The notes beneath the pieces are model-generated. The model ran no database searches. It had not been told where the DNA came from and saw only the letters and a list, made by a program, of their open reading frames with translations. From assembly GCF_001940785.1 (NCBI RefSeq), contig NZ_MSLS01000027.1, positions 1-62,318 of the forward strand: a stretch of DNA of 62,318 nt, written 5' to 3'. Made by a program: the position numbers and the translations under genes. The DNA comes from Bacillus sp. MRMR6 (GTDB lineage: Bacteria > Bacillota > Bacilli > Bacillales > Cytobacillaceae). Shown here in pieces: positions 47,266 to 55,885 of this stretch (the stretch's first letter is position 1; each line of letters opens with the position of its first letter).

Positions 47266-48000
47266 GTGATATCAATTAAAGGCTTATATAAGCAATTCGG
47301 CAAGCTAGAAGTGTTAAAAGGTATAGACATTGAGGTAGGAAAAGGTAAGGTTGTTGTGATAATTGGACCATCTGGATCAGGTAAAACCACGATGCTCCGT
47401 TGTTTAAATGTTTTGGAAACACCAACTAAGGGCTTGGTTTCAATTGATGATCAACGATTGGATTTCTCGCAGGGTGTCTCTAAGAAAAGTATTTCTAGCT
47501 TTAGGCGTTTAACAGGGATGGTTTTTCAAAGCTATAATCTGTTCCCTCATAAAACAGCCATCCAAAATGTGATGGAGGGGCCGGTTGTCGTAAAAAATGA
47601 AGACAAGGAATCAGCCCGAAAAAAAGCAATGGCACTACTTGAAAAGGTTGGTCTTGATGATAAGGTGGATTTCTATCCCTCCCAGTTGTCGGGTGGTCAG
47701 CAGCAACGTGTCGGTATTGCCCGGGCATTAGCTATGGAACCTAAGGTCATGCTGTTTGATGAACCAACATCTGCCCTCGATCCTGAACTTGTTGGTGAGG
47801 TACTAAAGGTGATGAAAGATCTTGCTGGTGATGGTATGACGATGATTGTAGTCACTCATGAAATGCGCTTTGCCAGGGAAGCTGCGGATGAAGTAATTTT
47901 TATGGATCAAGGAGTTATTGTCGAAAGAAACAAATCGGAAGAAATTTTTACTAATCCAAAAGAAAAACGAACAAGGATGTTTTTGAATATGATTCAATGA
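47266..48000 (+). CDS. Polar amino acid ABC transporter, ATP-binding protein
   Basis: A 244-residue ABC ATPase with Walker [10 protein letters not shown] (about 34-42), the Q-loop in [12 protein letters not shown], signature [15 protein letters not shown], Walker [15 protein letters not shown] and the switch His in VTHEM. The GTG start has AGGAGAGG upstream and lies 12 nt after the permease gene. It energises the importer. Confidence 0.97.
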   Translation: MISIKGLYKQFGKLEVLKGIDIEVGKGKVVVIIGPSGSGKTTMLRCLNVLETPTKGLVSIDDQRLDFSQGVSKKSISSFRRLTGMVFQSYNLFPHKTAIQNVMEGPVVVKNEDKESARKKAMALLEKVGLDDKVDFYPSQLSGGQQQRVGIARALAMEPKVMLFDEPTSALDPELVGEVLKVMKDLAGDGMTMIVVTHEMRFAREAADEVIFMDQGVIVERNKSEEIFTNPKEKRTRMFLNMIQ

Positions 48001-48049
48001 GGTAAAAGGTGTTATGGCAAAAGTCATACACGTTTATTAGCTAATAGGA

Positions 48050-48088
48050 AGGAAAGTATAAAATTTTTACCGAATTTTATACTTTCCT
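48050..48088. terminator. Long hairpin after the amino acid ABC operon
   Basis: AGGAAAGTATAAAATT and AATTTTATACTTTCCT form a perfect 16-bp stem around a 7-nt loop. It is not followed by a T-run. It may be an mRNA 3' stabiliser or a processing site for the ABC operon. Confidence 0.6.
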
Positions 48089-48118
48089 ATTACGCATAAG
48101 TGCAACTCCCCCTCTGTC

Positions 48119-48142
48119 TTCGCCTAACGGCGAATTTTCTTT
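48119..48142 (+). terminator. Short terminator before the yuaF promoter
   Basis: TTCGCC-TAAC-GGCGAA followed by TTTTCTTT, 29 nt upstream of the sigma-W-type -35. Confidence 0.65.
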
Positions 48143-48170
48143 ATTATTCAGGTAAAATTTAATTAAAAAG

Positions 48171-48196
48171 TGAAACTTTTCCATTAAGTGATCGTA
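48171..48196 (+). promoter_or_regulatory. Sigma-W-type promoter of yuaF-floT
   Basis: TGAAAC at 48171-48176 and CGTA at 48193-48196 with exactly 16 nt between them match the sigma-W consensus. The B. subtilis yuaF-floT-yuaI operon is a known sigma-W target, so the membrane-stress response is conserved here. Confidence 0.85.
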
Positions 48197-48230
48197 TTAA
48201 TGGTCGTGTACATAGAAAGGACGGATGCTT

Positions 48231-48314
48231 ATGGAAGAGGAGTGGTTAGTTTGCACTAAACTTACCTTACCAATTAAGGATGGATGCCAATGGAACTATT
48301 TAACCAACCGTTAG
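48231..48314 (+). CDS. Possible 27-aa upstream ORF overlapping yuaF
   Basis: ATG at 48231 with AGAAAGGA 9 nt upstream opens a 27-codon frame (MEEEWLVCTKLTLPIKDG...) that ends at TAG 48312-48314, 25 nt inside yuaF in another frame. The ribosome binding site is better than that of yuaF. It could be a leader peptide that couples or limits yuaF translation, or a chance frame. Confidence 0.35.
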   Translation: MEEEWLVCTKLTLPIKDGCQWNYLTNR

Positions 48315-48820
48315 AAGTCATCTATTTATATGCTTTAATCATTTCTGCTATTTTAACAGTTTTGTATGTTCTATTTGGGGATTTATTGGACTTTGATGGA
48401 CCAGATATCCTTAACCCCGTTCTAATTCTAGCCTTCGTGACGATTTTCTCGGCCAGCAGCTATCTCTTTGAAAAACTATCATCGATTCATTTCTTGATGA
48501 TCATTGCGATTTCAGCTGTACTTGCCTTGATCTTGGTTACATTATTAAATGTTTTTGTTTTGGTTCCAATGGCTGCTGCTGAGGAATCACTTGTTTATCG
48601 AGAAAAAGATTTAAGAGGAAGAATTGGTACGGTTATAACAGCCATTCCATTAGATGGCTATGGAGAGGTCATGATTGAAAATATCAGCGGCCGGATTGCC
48701 AAGCCTGCATCCAGCTTTGACGATCAACAAATTGCAAATGGTGTAAAAGTACTGGTGGTTGACGTAAAGGATGGCATTCTACAAGTAACGGTCCACCAAG
48801 AAGATAGGTATACATTTTAG
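48290..48820 (+). CDS. yuaF: NfeD-like membrane protein YuaF
   Basis: A 176-residue membrane protein with three helices (about 8-100) and a C-terminal OB-fold NfeD domain (about 110-170, LRGRIGTVITAIPLDGYGEVMIENISGRIAKPA). It partners FloT in organising functional membrane microdomains. I chose ATG 48290 with AAGGA 9 nt upstream over ATG 48284, which is 3 nt from it. It is 13 nt before floT and under a sigma-W-type promoter. Confidence 0.9.
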   Translation: MELFNQPLEVIYLYALIISAILTVLYVLFGDLLDFDGPDILNPVLILAFVTIFSASSYLFEKLSSIHFLMIIAISAVLALILVTLLNVFVLVPMAAAEESLVYREKDLRGRIGTVITAIPLDGYGEVMIENISGRIAKPASSFDDQQIANGVKVLVVDVKDGILQVTVHQEDRYTF

Positions 48821-48833
48821 GGAGGTCGAGTAA

Positions 48834-50348
48834 ATGGAATTTGGTGTATTAGTCGTCATTGGGATTGTAGCATTTATTTTAATTGCACTCATTGGAGTAT
48901 TTATTACGAAGTATCGTACAGCCGGACCGGACGAAGCCCTGATCGTAACGGGAAGTTTTTTAGGAAATGGCAGTGTTCATGTGGATGAGTCTGGTAATAA
49001 AATAAAAATCATCCGTGGGGGTGGTACGTTTATTTTACCTGTTTTTCAACAAGCAAAGCCGCTTAGTTTGCTTTCCAGTAAGCTTGAGGTCACTACACCA
49101 GAAGTTTATACCGAACAAGGCGTGCCTGTTATGGCAGATGGTGTGGCGATTATTAAGATTGGCGGTTCAATCAGTGAGATTGCAACAGCTGCAGAGCAGT
49201 TCCTTGGAAAGGCAAAAGAGGACCGTGAAAATGAAGCAAAGGAAGTGCTAGAAGGGCACCTAAGGTCTATACTTGGTTCCATGACTGTTGAGGAAATTTA
49301 TAAAAACCGAGATAAATTTTCACAAGAAGTCCAAAGGGTAGCATCTCAGGACTTAGCTAAAATGGGATTAGTGATTGTTTCCTTTACGATCAAAGATGTT
49401 CGTGACAAAAATGGATATCTAGAGTCTCTTGGTAAACCTCGTATTGCGCAAGTTAAACGGGATGCTGATATTGCCACAGCCGAGGCAGATAAAGAAACAC
49501 GAATTAAGAAAGCCGAAGCTTCGAAGGAAGCGAAGCGCTCAGAATTAGAACGAGCAACTGAAATTGCTGAAGCAGAGAAAGTTAATCAGTTAAAAGTTGC
49601 CGAATTCCGCCGCGAGCAGGATAGTGCAAAAGCTCGTGCTGATATGGCATATGAATTGGAAAGTGCAAGAGCTAAGCAGGAAGTAACCGAGCAAGAAATG
49701 CAAGTTAAAATTATTGAAAGACAAAAGCAAATTGAATTAGAGGAAAAAGAAATCCTTCGCCGTGAGCGTCAATACGATTCAGAAGTAAAGAAAAAAGCCG
49801 ATGCAGATAGATATTCCGTTGAGCAGGCAGCAGCAGCGGATAAAGCGAAACAAATTGCTGAGGCAGAAGCAAATAAATACCGGATTGAAGCAATGGCAAA
49901 AGCAGAGGCAGAAAAAATCCGCCTAGATGGTCTATCAAAAGCGGAGGCCCAAAAGGCTCAAGGTACAGCCGAGGCAGAAATTATTCGCTTGAAAGGTTTA
50001 GCAGAAGCAGAAGCGAAGGAAAAAATAGCAGAAGCCTTCGAGCAATTCGGTCAGGCTGCTGTTTTAGACATGATAATTAAAATGCTTCCTGAATATGCGA
50101 AGCAGGTTGCAAGCCCATTAGCTAATATTGATAAAATTACAGTGGTTGATACTGGTGGATCTGGTGAAAACGGCGGCGCAAATAGAATCACTGGATATGC
50201 CACGAACCTAATGGCAGGACTACAGGAGTCATTAAAGGCTTCTAGTGGCATTGATGTGAAAGAATTAATTGAAAGCTATGCCGGTAAAGCTAATATCAAA
50301 AACAGCATTCAGGAATTAACCGAAACCGTTAAAAAAACCGAAGATTAA
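48834..50348 (+). CDS. floT: Flotillin-like protein FloT
   Basis: A 504-residue membrane-anchored scaffold protein of ordered membrane microdomains. One N-terminal helix (about 3-23) is followed by the PHB/SPFH domain (about 40-200) and a long Ala/Glu/Lys coiled coil (about 210-400) rich in repeated AEAE-K motifs (KAEAEKIRLDGLSKAEAQ). The C-terminal oligomerisation region follows. GGGAGG precedes the ATG. Together with YuaF this is the B. subtilis yuaF-floT arrangement; no yuaI-like gene follows here. Confidence 0.96.
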   Translation: MEFGVLVVIGIVAFILIALIGVFITKYRTAGPDEALIVTGSFLGNGSVHVDESGNKIKIIRGGGTFILPVFQQAKPLSLLSSKLEVTTPEVYTEQGVPVMADGVAIIKIGGSISEIATAAEQFLGKAKEDRENEAKEVLEGHLRSILGSMTVEEIYKNRDKFSQEVQRVASQDLAKMGLVIVSFTIKDVRDKNGYLESLGKPRIAQVKRDADIATAEADKETRIKKAEASKEAKRSELERATEIAEAEKVNQLKVAEFRREQDSAKARADMAYELESARAKQEVTEQEMQVKIIERQKQIELEEKEILRRERQYDSEVKKKADADRYSVEQAAAADKAKQIAEAEANKYRIEAMAKAEAEKIRLDGLSKAEAQKAQGTAEAEIIRLKGLAEAEAKEKIAEAFEQFGQAAVLDMIIKMLPEYAKQVASPLANIDKITVVDTGGSGENGGANRITGYATNLMAGLQESLKASSGIDVKELIESYAGKANIKNSIQELTETVKKTED

Positions 50349-50362
50349 TTTTAACAAAAAAC

Positions 50363-50393
50363 ACCTTATCAAACCGTTGATAAGGTTTTTTTT
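50363..50393 (+). terminator. Terminator after floT
   Basis: ACCTTATCAA pairs perfectly with TTGATAAGGT over ACCG, followed by eight Ts. Confidence 0.92.
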
Positions 50394-50609
50394 GCAAAAA
50401 AGAAGAGGTGCCCACGGGGACACCCTTATGTTAAAAAAAGAGAGATTAAAATTTGGGAAGTTATACGGTTCGGAACCTGTAAACCTTGTTACAAACTCAT
50501 CTTAACGAAAAAGATTGTAGATGTTATGAAGAAGTTGTGGTGAATTTGTGAAGTTACAAACATCACAGACCGTAAATGATATAGTTGAGATGAGGGGAGT
50601 TGAATATCG

Positions 50610-51320
50610 ATGAAGATCTTACTAGTAGATGATGAGAAAAGAATCGTCGAAGTTCTCGAAGCCTATCTCGAACGGGAGGGCTATGAAATTCATTGTGCTG
50701 ATAATGGAATTGATGCCTTAAAAAAGGTTAAAAACATACAACCTGATTTGATTGTTTTAGATTTAATGCTGCCTGATATTTCAGGAGAAGAAGTGTGCCG
50801 GCTAGTTCGAAAAGAATCAGAGGTTCCGATATTAATGCTAACAGCAAAGTCGGCTGAAGACGACCGGATTAATGGAATCGTAATGGGTGCAGATGATTAC
50901 TTAACCAAGCCATTTAGCCCGCGCGAGGTGGTTGTCCGAGTACAAGCGATCTTAAGGCGTGTTAAGAAAGCAGAAAAGGTTGAGAAACTAGAATTTAATA
51001 ATCGAAAGCTGGTCATTGACCTGATTAAGAAAGAGGTCACTGTCAAAGGACAGGATACGATTTTGACACCAATTGAGTATAGGCTATTGACCAATATGGC
51101 ATTGAATCCAGGAAGAGTATACAGCCGGATGGATTTACTAGAAAAAATTCAGGACGAAGGCGTCTATTATGAAGGCTATGAGCGCAGCGTGGATACCCAT
51201 ATTAAGAATCTTAGAAAAAAAATCGAGCTGGATTCTAGGCAGCCAACGTTTATTCTGACTGTATTTGGAATGGGGTATAAATTTGGAGGGGTACTAGATG
51301 CTGCAAACGCTACGGTCTAA
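50610..51320 (+). CDS. OmpR-family response regulator
   Basis: A 236-residue two-component regulator. The receiver domain has Asp51 (IQPDLIVLDLMLPD), the acidic pair VDDEK and LTKPF (switch Lys). The winged-helix output domain (about 130-230) ends with RSVDTHIKNLRKKIE and VFGMGYKFGG. GAGGGGAG lies upstream. It overlaps the kinase gene by 23 nt. The stimulus and targets are unknown; no cell-wall or metal genes adjoin that would identify it. Confidence 0.95.
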   Translation: MKILLVDDEKRIVEVLEAYLEREGYEIHCADNGIDALKKVKNIQPDLIVLDLMLPDISGEEVCRLVRKESEVPILMLTAKSAEDDRINGIVMGADDYLTKPFSPREVVVRVQAILRRVKKAEKVEKLEFNNRKLVIDLIKKEVTVKGQDTILTPIEYRLLTNMALNPGRVYSRMDLLEKIQDEGVYYEGYERSVDTHIKNLRKKIELDSRQPTFILTVFGMGYKFGGVLDAANATV

Positions 51321-52671
51321 AATCCTCTTTTATTTGTTACTAATCTCGATGATTGGGATTCTATTTGTAAGTTTTTTTATGCAGTGGGGGTTTGAAGAAA
51401 GCTTTAAAAGCTATTTAGACCGTAACCGTGATAAAAAGGTTGATCGAATTATTACCGAGATTGAGAAAGACTTTAAGAAAAATGGACATTTCACTAGTAA
51501 TCCTGTATTTGGTTTGCTACATGAACATGCGATGACTGACCAGCTTTATTTTCAATTGTACGATCGCTTTGGGCAATTGCAAATGGACTCCTCCAACATT
51601 CGAGGAATGCTCAACAGTCTGGGGTTAACCGAGCCTGCACCCAATGAAGAAGAGTGGCATTCCGCCACCTACACACTGAGAGTCGATAATAAAATCATTG
51701 GAAAGCTTGTTGCTATCTATCCTGTTGGTCTGATTGATGATGAATATACATTTATTCAAACGATTCAATTATATATTTATGCGGCCGTATGCTTAACCAT
51801 CTTGTTAGCGATCCTTTTTAGTATGTTATTTTCGAAAAAGCTAACTTCGGGGTTAAATAAAGTTTCCTTTGCAGCCAACGAGCTGCAGAAGCATAATCTC
51901 AATATCCGGATTCCGCTGTCTGGCCTACCAACAGAGGTAAAGCATCTTGCCATCTCCTTTAATAATTTAGCAGAATCATTGGCGAAGGAAGAGATGCTTA
52001 GAAAACAATTCACAGGGGATCTGGCTCATGAATTAAGGACACCACTAGCCACCTTAAGAAGTCAAATTGAGGCATATCAAGATGGAATATGGGAACCGAC
52101 AGCTCATAGACTTCAGGCAAGTCATGAGGAGCTCATGCGCTTAGTACGTCTCGTAAACGAACTGGAGAAGCTGCTCGCGGCCGAGAATCCGCAAATCCGT
52201 CTGGAGAAAGTAGAGTTAGAAGCTGGCAGTGCCCTGCAAGCACTATGGGAAATGTTTTTACCGTTGTTTAAGCAAAAGGGAGTACAGCTGCATATCGAAG
52301 AGCCAGAAGAGGAACTCTTTTTCCCAGCTGATAAAGACCGATTTATGCAAATTCTTTCAAATATTATAAATAATGCATTGAAGTATACTCCGGAAGATAA
52401 AAATGTCACCATCTCTGTTTTAACAGAAAAGGAAGGCTATGTCGGTTTCAAGGTGGAAGACGAAGGTTCGGGTATGGCTGAGGACGATATTCCTCATATA
52501 TTTGAACGGTTCTATCGTGGAGATAAATCTCGAGATCGTAAGACTGGTGGAGTGGGAATTGGTCTCTCGATTGTGAAGGCATTAATGGATGCACATAAAG
52601 GAATTATTAAAGTAAAAAGCAGATTGAATAAAGGGACAACCATGATACTCTGGTTCCCAGAAGAAGACTAA
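51298..52671 (+). CDS. Sensor histidine kinase
   Basis: A 457-residue membrane kinase. Two helices (about 10-30 and 155-180) flank an extracellular sensor of about 125 residues; a HAMP follows (KLTSGLNKVSFAANELQKHNLNIRIP). The H-box GDLAHELRTPLATLRSQIEAY has phospho-accepting His244. HATPase motifs are NIINNALKYTP (N), DEGSGMAEDDIPHIF (G1/F) and GGVGIGLSIVK (G2). The start overlaps the regulator gene, with GGAGGGG upstream. The input signal is unknown. Confidence 0.95.
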   Translation: MLQTLRSKILFYLLLISMIGILFVSFFMQWGFEESFKSYLDRNRDKKVDRIITEIEKDFKKNGHFTSNPVFGLLHEHAMTDQLYFQLYDRFGQLQMDSSNIRGMLNSLGLTEPAPNEEEWHSATYTLRVDNKIIGKLVAIYPVGLIDDEYTFIQTIQLYIYAAVCLTILLAILFSMLFSKKLTSGLNKVSFAANELQKHNLNIRIPLSGLPTEVKHLAISFNNLAESLAKEEMLRKQFTGDLAHELRTPLATLRSQIEAYQDGIWEPTAHRLQASHEELMRLVRLVNELEKLLAAENPQIRLEKVELEAGSALQALWEMFLPLFKQKGVQLHIEEPEEELFFPADKDRFMQILSNIINNALKYTPEDKNVTISVLTEKEGYVGFKVEDEGSGMAEDDIPHIFERFYRGDKSRDRKTGGVGIGLSIVKALMDAHKGIIKVKSRLNKGTTMILWFPEED

Positions 52672-52679
52672 TCAAAACA

Positions 52680-52712
52680 AAAGGCCGTGATTAAACCATC
52701 ACGGCCTTTTAG
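52680..52712. terminator. Bidirectional terminator, kinase / benzil reductase
   Basis: AAGGCCGTGAT pairs with ATCACGGCCTT over TAAACC; A-runs and T-runs flank it on both sides. It overlaps the 3' end of the convergent SDR gene. Confidence 0.9.
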
Positions 52713-53467
52713 CTTATTAAATCTGAAATATGATAAACCTTACCACTTACCACATCATCTTTAAGAATGAAATCCACTAACGCACTTCCTACCACATCAG
52801 CACTTAACAGCTTATTTTTTTCTTTGAACTCTACAAACTTCTCAAGTTCTTTAAAAGCATCTTTTGAAGAAGACCGAATGGTTGTCTGCATATCTGTATC
52901 CATTACACCTGGGCTAAAGGCAATGATTTTATTCTGTGTGTTTTGTGTAGCTTGTTCAATCGCAACCGTTTCGGTAAACATGTTTAAGCCAGCCTTTGAA
53001 GTGCAGTAAACACTCCAACCCTCAATTGGACGGGTGGCAGCACCGGAAGTAATATTCGTAACGATTACTTTGGAATTCGTTTGACCAGCCTTATTGATAA
53101 AGATATTGGTAATTAAGATAGGGGCAATCAAATTTACTTGAATATTACGCAGGATGGGTGTTTGATCCAAATTGCCCACTGTTTCAATCGGCTCAATTAC
53201 ACCTGCATTATTAAATAAATAGATTTCCTCAGGGTTTTTAGTGAGAATGCTTTGAGCAATCTCTAGAAAAACCTCCTGAACCTGTTTCTCTAATGAAAGA
53301 TTACAATGATAGTACGTATAGTTAAAGCCCTTTTCGAGTGCGAGTTTCTTCAATTGTTCATTTTCTGTACGTGAAACAGAAATCACGGTCATTTGTTCTT
53401 GGAGCAGCCTTACAGCTATGGCTTCTCCCAAACCGCGAGATGCTCCGGTAACGATTGCAAATTTCAT
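52709..53467 (-). CDS. SDR oxidoreductase, benzil reductase (YueD) type
   Basis: A 252-residue short-chain dehydrogenase resembling B. subtilis YueD, which reduces benzil to (S)-benzoin, and sepiapterin reductases. It has TGASRGLGEA (cofactor loop), LFNNAGVIEPI, TNITSGAA with the catalytic Ser, and YCTSKAGLN (Y-x3-K). The C-terminus DVVSGKVYHISDLI is short. GGGAGG lies upstream. Natural substrates of this group are unclear. It is monocistronic. Confidence 0.9.
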   Translation of the reverse strand: MKFAIVTGASRGLGEAIAVRLLQEQMTVISVSRTENEQLKKLALEKGFNYTYYHCNLSLEKQVQEVFLEIAQSILTKNPEEIYLFNNAGVIEPIETVGNLDQTPILRNIQVNLIAPILITNIFINKAGQTNSKVIVTNITSGAATRPIEGWSVYCTSKAGLNMFTETVAIEQATQNTQNKIIAFSPGVMDTDMQTTIRSSSKDAFKELEKFVEFKEKNKLLSADVVGSALVDFILKDDVVSGKVYHISDLIS

Positions 53468-53549
53468 CTATTCTTTCTTCCTCCCTAAAATACTGTGTTT
53501 ATAGCTATATTTTATAGTTCCAATTTCCTTTAATCAATCTTTGATAATT

Positions 53550-53582
53550 TTAAAAAAACTGTTCCACAAACGGAACAGTTTA
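53550..53582 (-). terminator. Terminator of the tup operon
   Basis: AAACTGTTCC pairs with GGAACAGTTT over ACAAAC; on the minus strand a T-run follows. It overlaps the tupC stop codon. Confidence 0.9.
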
Positions 53583-54323
53583 AGAACTAAGCGGATAGAA
53601 TTTTTTCCATTCATTTAAGAAAGGGGATGTTGCTGAATTTGGATTTTCAATGACCTTTTGGGTCTGTCCATATTGTTTTACTTCACCCTCTACCATGATA
53701 GCCAGTTTGCTGGTTAGATAATTAATTTCCATCAGATCATGGCTTACAAACGCGGTTGTCGTACCCGCATCTTCAATGATCCTTTTGAAGTCTTCCATCA
53801 ATTTAATTTTTGTAGGAAAATCCAGCGCAGAAAAGGGTTCATCGAGAAATAAGATTTCTGGTTCAACAATCATCGCTCTTGCCAGATTTACCCGTTGAGC
53901 CTCGCCGCCTGACAGGAAATGAGCGTTTTTTTTTGCTAGATGGGTAATCTGAAATTGTTCCATCCAAAGGTGTACCTTTTCCTTAATGACAGCTTTGGGA
54001 AGCTTTCTAAGCTTTAATCCAATAGAAATATTATGAAATACTGTACCGTCTAAAAGCAGTGATTGCTGCAGAGCGACAGAGAATTTTCGGCGCATGTCTA
54101 AAGGAGGTAAACCACTTGGAATAACTTGACCACGATACAGAATCTCACCACTGCTTTTATTTTCAAGCAAGGCCATAACCTTTAGCATCGTACTCTTTCC
54201 CGCACCATTCGGCCCCATAATTCCAACAAAATCACCAGCATCAATTTGAAATTCAGGAATCTTCAATATTGTCTTATTTTGTGATAGATAGGTAATGTTT
54301 TTTAATTCAATCAATGAACTCAA
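53580..54323 (-). CDS. tupC: Tungstate ABC transporter ATP-binding protein
   Basis: A 247-residue ABC ATPase with Walker A GPNGAGKST (about 37-45), signature LSGGEAQRVNLARAM, Walker B ILFLDEPFSALD and VSHD. It overlaps the permease gene by 4 nt. Assignment to tungstate rests on the TupA- and TupB-type partners. Confidence 0.93.
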   Translation of the reverse strand: MSSLIELKNITYLSQNKTILKIPEFQIDAGDFVGIMGPNGAGKSTMLKVMALLENKSSGEILYRGQVIPSGLPPLDMRRKFSVALQQSLLLDGTVFHNISIGLKLRKLPKAVIKEKVHLWMEQFQITHLAKKNAHFLSGGEAQRVNLARAMIVEPEILFLDEPFSALDFPTKIKLMEDFKRIIEDAGTTTAFVSHDLMEINYLTSKLAIMVEGEVKQYGQTQKVIENPNSATSPFLNEWKKFYPLSS

Positions 54324-55018
54324 GGTATGTGTCTCCTTTGCTGAAGTAATGTCAGGGAAGCCGTGATGAATAGTGCTACGGTTAATAGAATAAAGGAAAT
54401 CGCTAAGGCGACATCAAAATTACCTTTTGAAACTTCCATTACAATGCTGGTCGTTAGGATTCGTGTATCTCCCTTTATATTTCCCCCGACCATCATCGCT
54501 GCACCCACCTCTGCAATAACTCGGCCAAAACCAGCCATGATCGCTGCCACAATCGCAATCTTGGTTTGCTTGACTAAAAGAAGTAAAGTTTGTATTTTTG
54601 TTGCCCCAAGTGCTTTAATCTGTAATAAAAGCTTCTCATCAATTTGTTGAAAGGCGGAACTTGTCAATCCCGTCACAATTGGTAAGGATACCAATACCTG
54701 AGCCATGACAATGGCTGTAGGAGAGTATAGTAATTGTAAATGGCCAAGTGGACCTGAGCGCCACAAGAACATCGTAATCCATAGTCCTGCCACAACGGGT
54801 GGTAATCCCATTCCGATATTGATAAGAATTAGGACGATTCTTTTGCCTTTAAATTTTTTTAAGCCAAGAAACATTCCTAGTGGCAAGCCAATTAAGGAAC
54901 TAATCAGGATGGCCGTAAAGCAGACCCTTAGAGTAAGCCAAGTAATATCAAATATCTCTTGATCACCTGAGAGAATCATCTCTATTGCCTTTTTTAGACC
55001 ATCTATGATGAGTTCCAT
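54320..55018 (-). CDS. tupB: Tungstate ABC transporter permease
   Basis: A 232-residue membrane subunit with about five to six helices. The cytoplasmic EAA loop is near IKALGATKIQTLLLLVKQTKIAIVAAIMAGFGRVIAEVGAAMMVGGNI, a stretch typical of TupB/ModB-type permeases. It sits 18 nt after tupA and overlaps tupC. Confidence 0.92.
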   Translation of the reverse strand: MELIIDGLKKAIEMILSGDQEIFDITWLTLRVCFTAILISSLIGLPLGMFLGLKKFKGKRIVLILINIGMGLPPVVAGLWITMFLWRSGPLGHLQLLYSPTAIVMAQVLVSLPIVTGLTSSAFQQIDEKLLLQIKALGATKIQTLLLLVKQTKIAIVAAIMAGFGRVIAEVGAAMMVGGNIKGDTRILTTSIVMEVSKGNFDVALAISFILLTVALFITASLTLLQQRRHIP

Positions 55019-55036
55019 TCTACCTAACCGCCTTTT

Positions 55037-55885
55037 CTATTCTGTATATTTAAAGAATAAAGACTGGCCATAATCGTCTTTACCAAAATCTTCAATGGCT
55101 GCTTGTGTTTTGTTATTTATCATAAATTCAATAAACTTTTCTGCATCGGTATGGTTTACCATGTCGTGCTTTTCTGGATTAACCTGCATAACATGGTAGA
55201 TATTCATTAAATCCTCTGCACCTTCCACCACGATTTTGAGATTCGTTACGTTTTTCTCTTGGGCAAGCCAGGTTGCACGATCTGTTAAGATATAGGCATT
55301 TTTTTCGTTCGCTACCTGTAAAGAAGCACCCATCCCCTGACCAGTTGAAATATAGGAATCACCGACGGGTTGTACATTTATCGACGCCCATATTCCAAGC
55401 TCTTTTTTATGAGTTCCTGAGTCATCCCCTCGCGTAACAAAATTGGCTTTCCCTTCGAGGATTTTTTGAAATGCCGCTTTAATATCTCCATCACTAACCT
55501 CTGCTGGATGATCGCTAGGTCCTACTAAGATAAAATCGTTGTACATCACTCGTTTGCGATTAATGACATCACCGCTATTTACCAGTTCCTCTTCAGACTT
55601 TGGGGCATGAACTAAAAGGATGTCAGCTTCACCTTTTTTGCCCATTTCTAGTGCTTGCCCTGTTCCAACAGCTATGGTTTTCACTTTTACATTATTTTCT
55701 TCTTCAAAGAGGGGGAGTAATACATCTAATAAGCCACTGTCTTGGGTACTGGTGGTTGTAGCAAGAATCAGGTCTGTTACCACTGTTTTTTTTGCATCTG
55801 CCGACTCTGCATTTGAATTACCACAAGCTGATAATAAAAGAAGGACAAAAACAATTAGTAAAGGAAAAATTCGGTTCTTCTTCAC
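55037..55885 (-). CDS. tupA: Tungstate-binding lipoprotein
   Basis: A 282-residue extracellular binding protein. The signal peptide ends in LLLSAC (lipidated Cys21). The TupA hallmark LATTTSTQDSGLLDVLLP follows, with AVGTGQALEMGKKGEADILLVHAP and FVTRGDDSGTHKKE, whose Thr/Ser/Arg residues bind the oxyanion. This TTTSTQDSGLL pattern separates TupA (tungstate) from ModA (molybdate). The start overlaps the upstream regulator's stop by 4 nt. Confidence 0.94.
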   Translation of the reverse strand: MKKNRIFPLLIVFVLLLLSACGNSNAESADAKKTVVTDLILATTTSTQDSGLLDVLLPLFEEENNVKVKTIAVGTGQALEMGKKGEADILLVHAPKSEEELVNSGDVINRKRVMYNDFILVGPSDHPAEVSDGDIKAAFQKILEGKANFVTRGDDSGTHKKELGIWASINVQPVGDSYISTGQGMGASLQVANEKNAYILTDRATWLAQEKNVTNLKIVVEGAEDLMNIYHVMQVNPEKHDMVNHTDAEKFIEFMINNKTQAAIEDFGKDDYGQSLFFKYTE

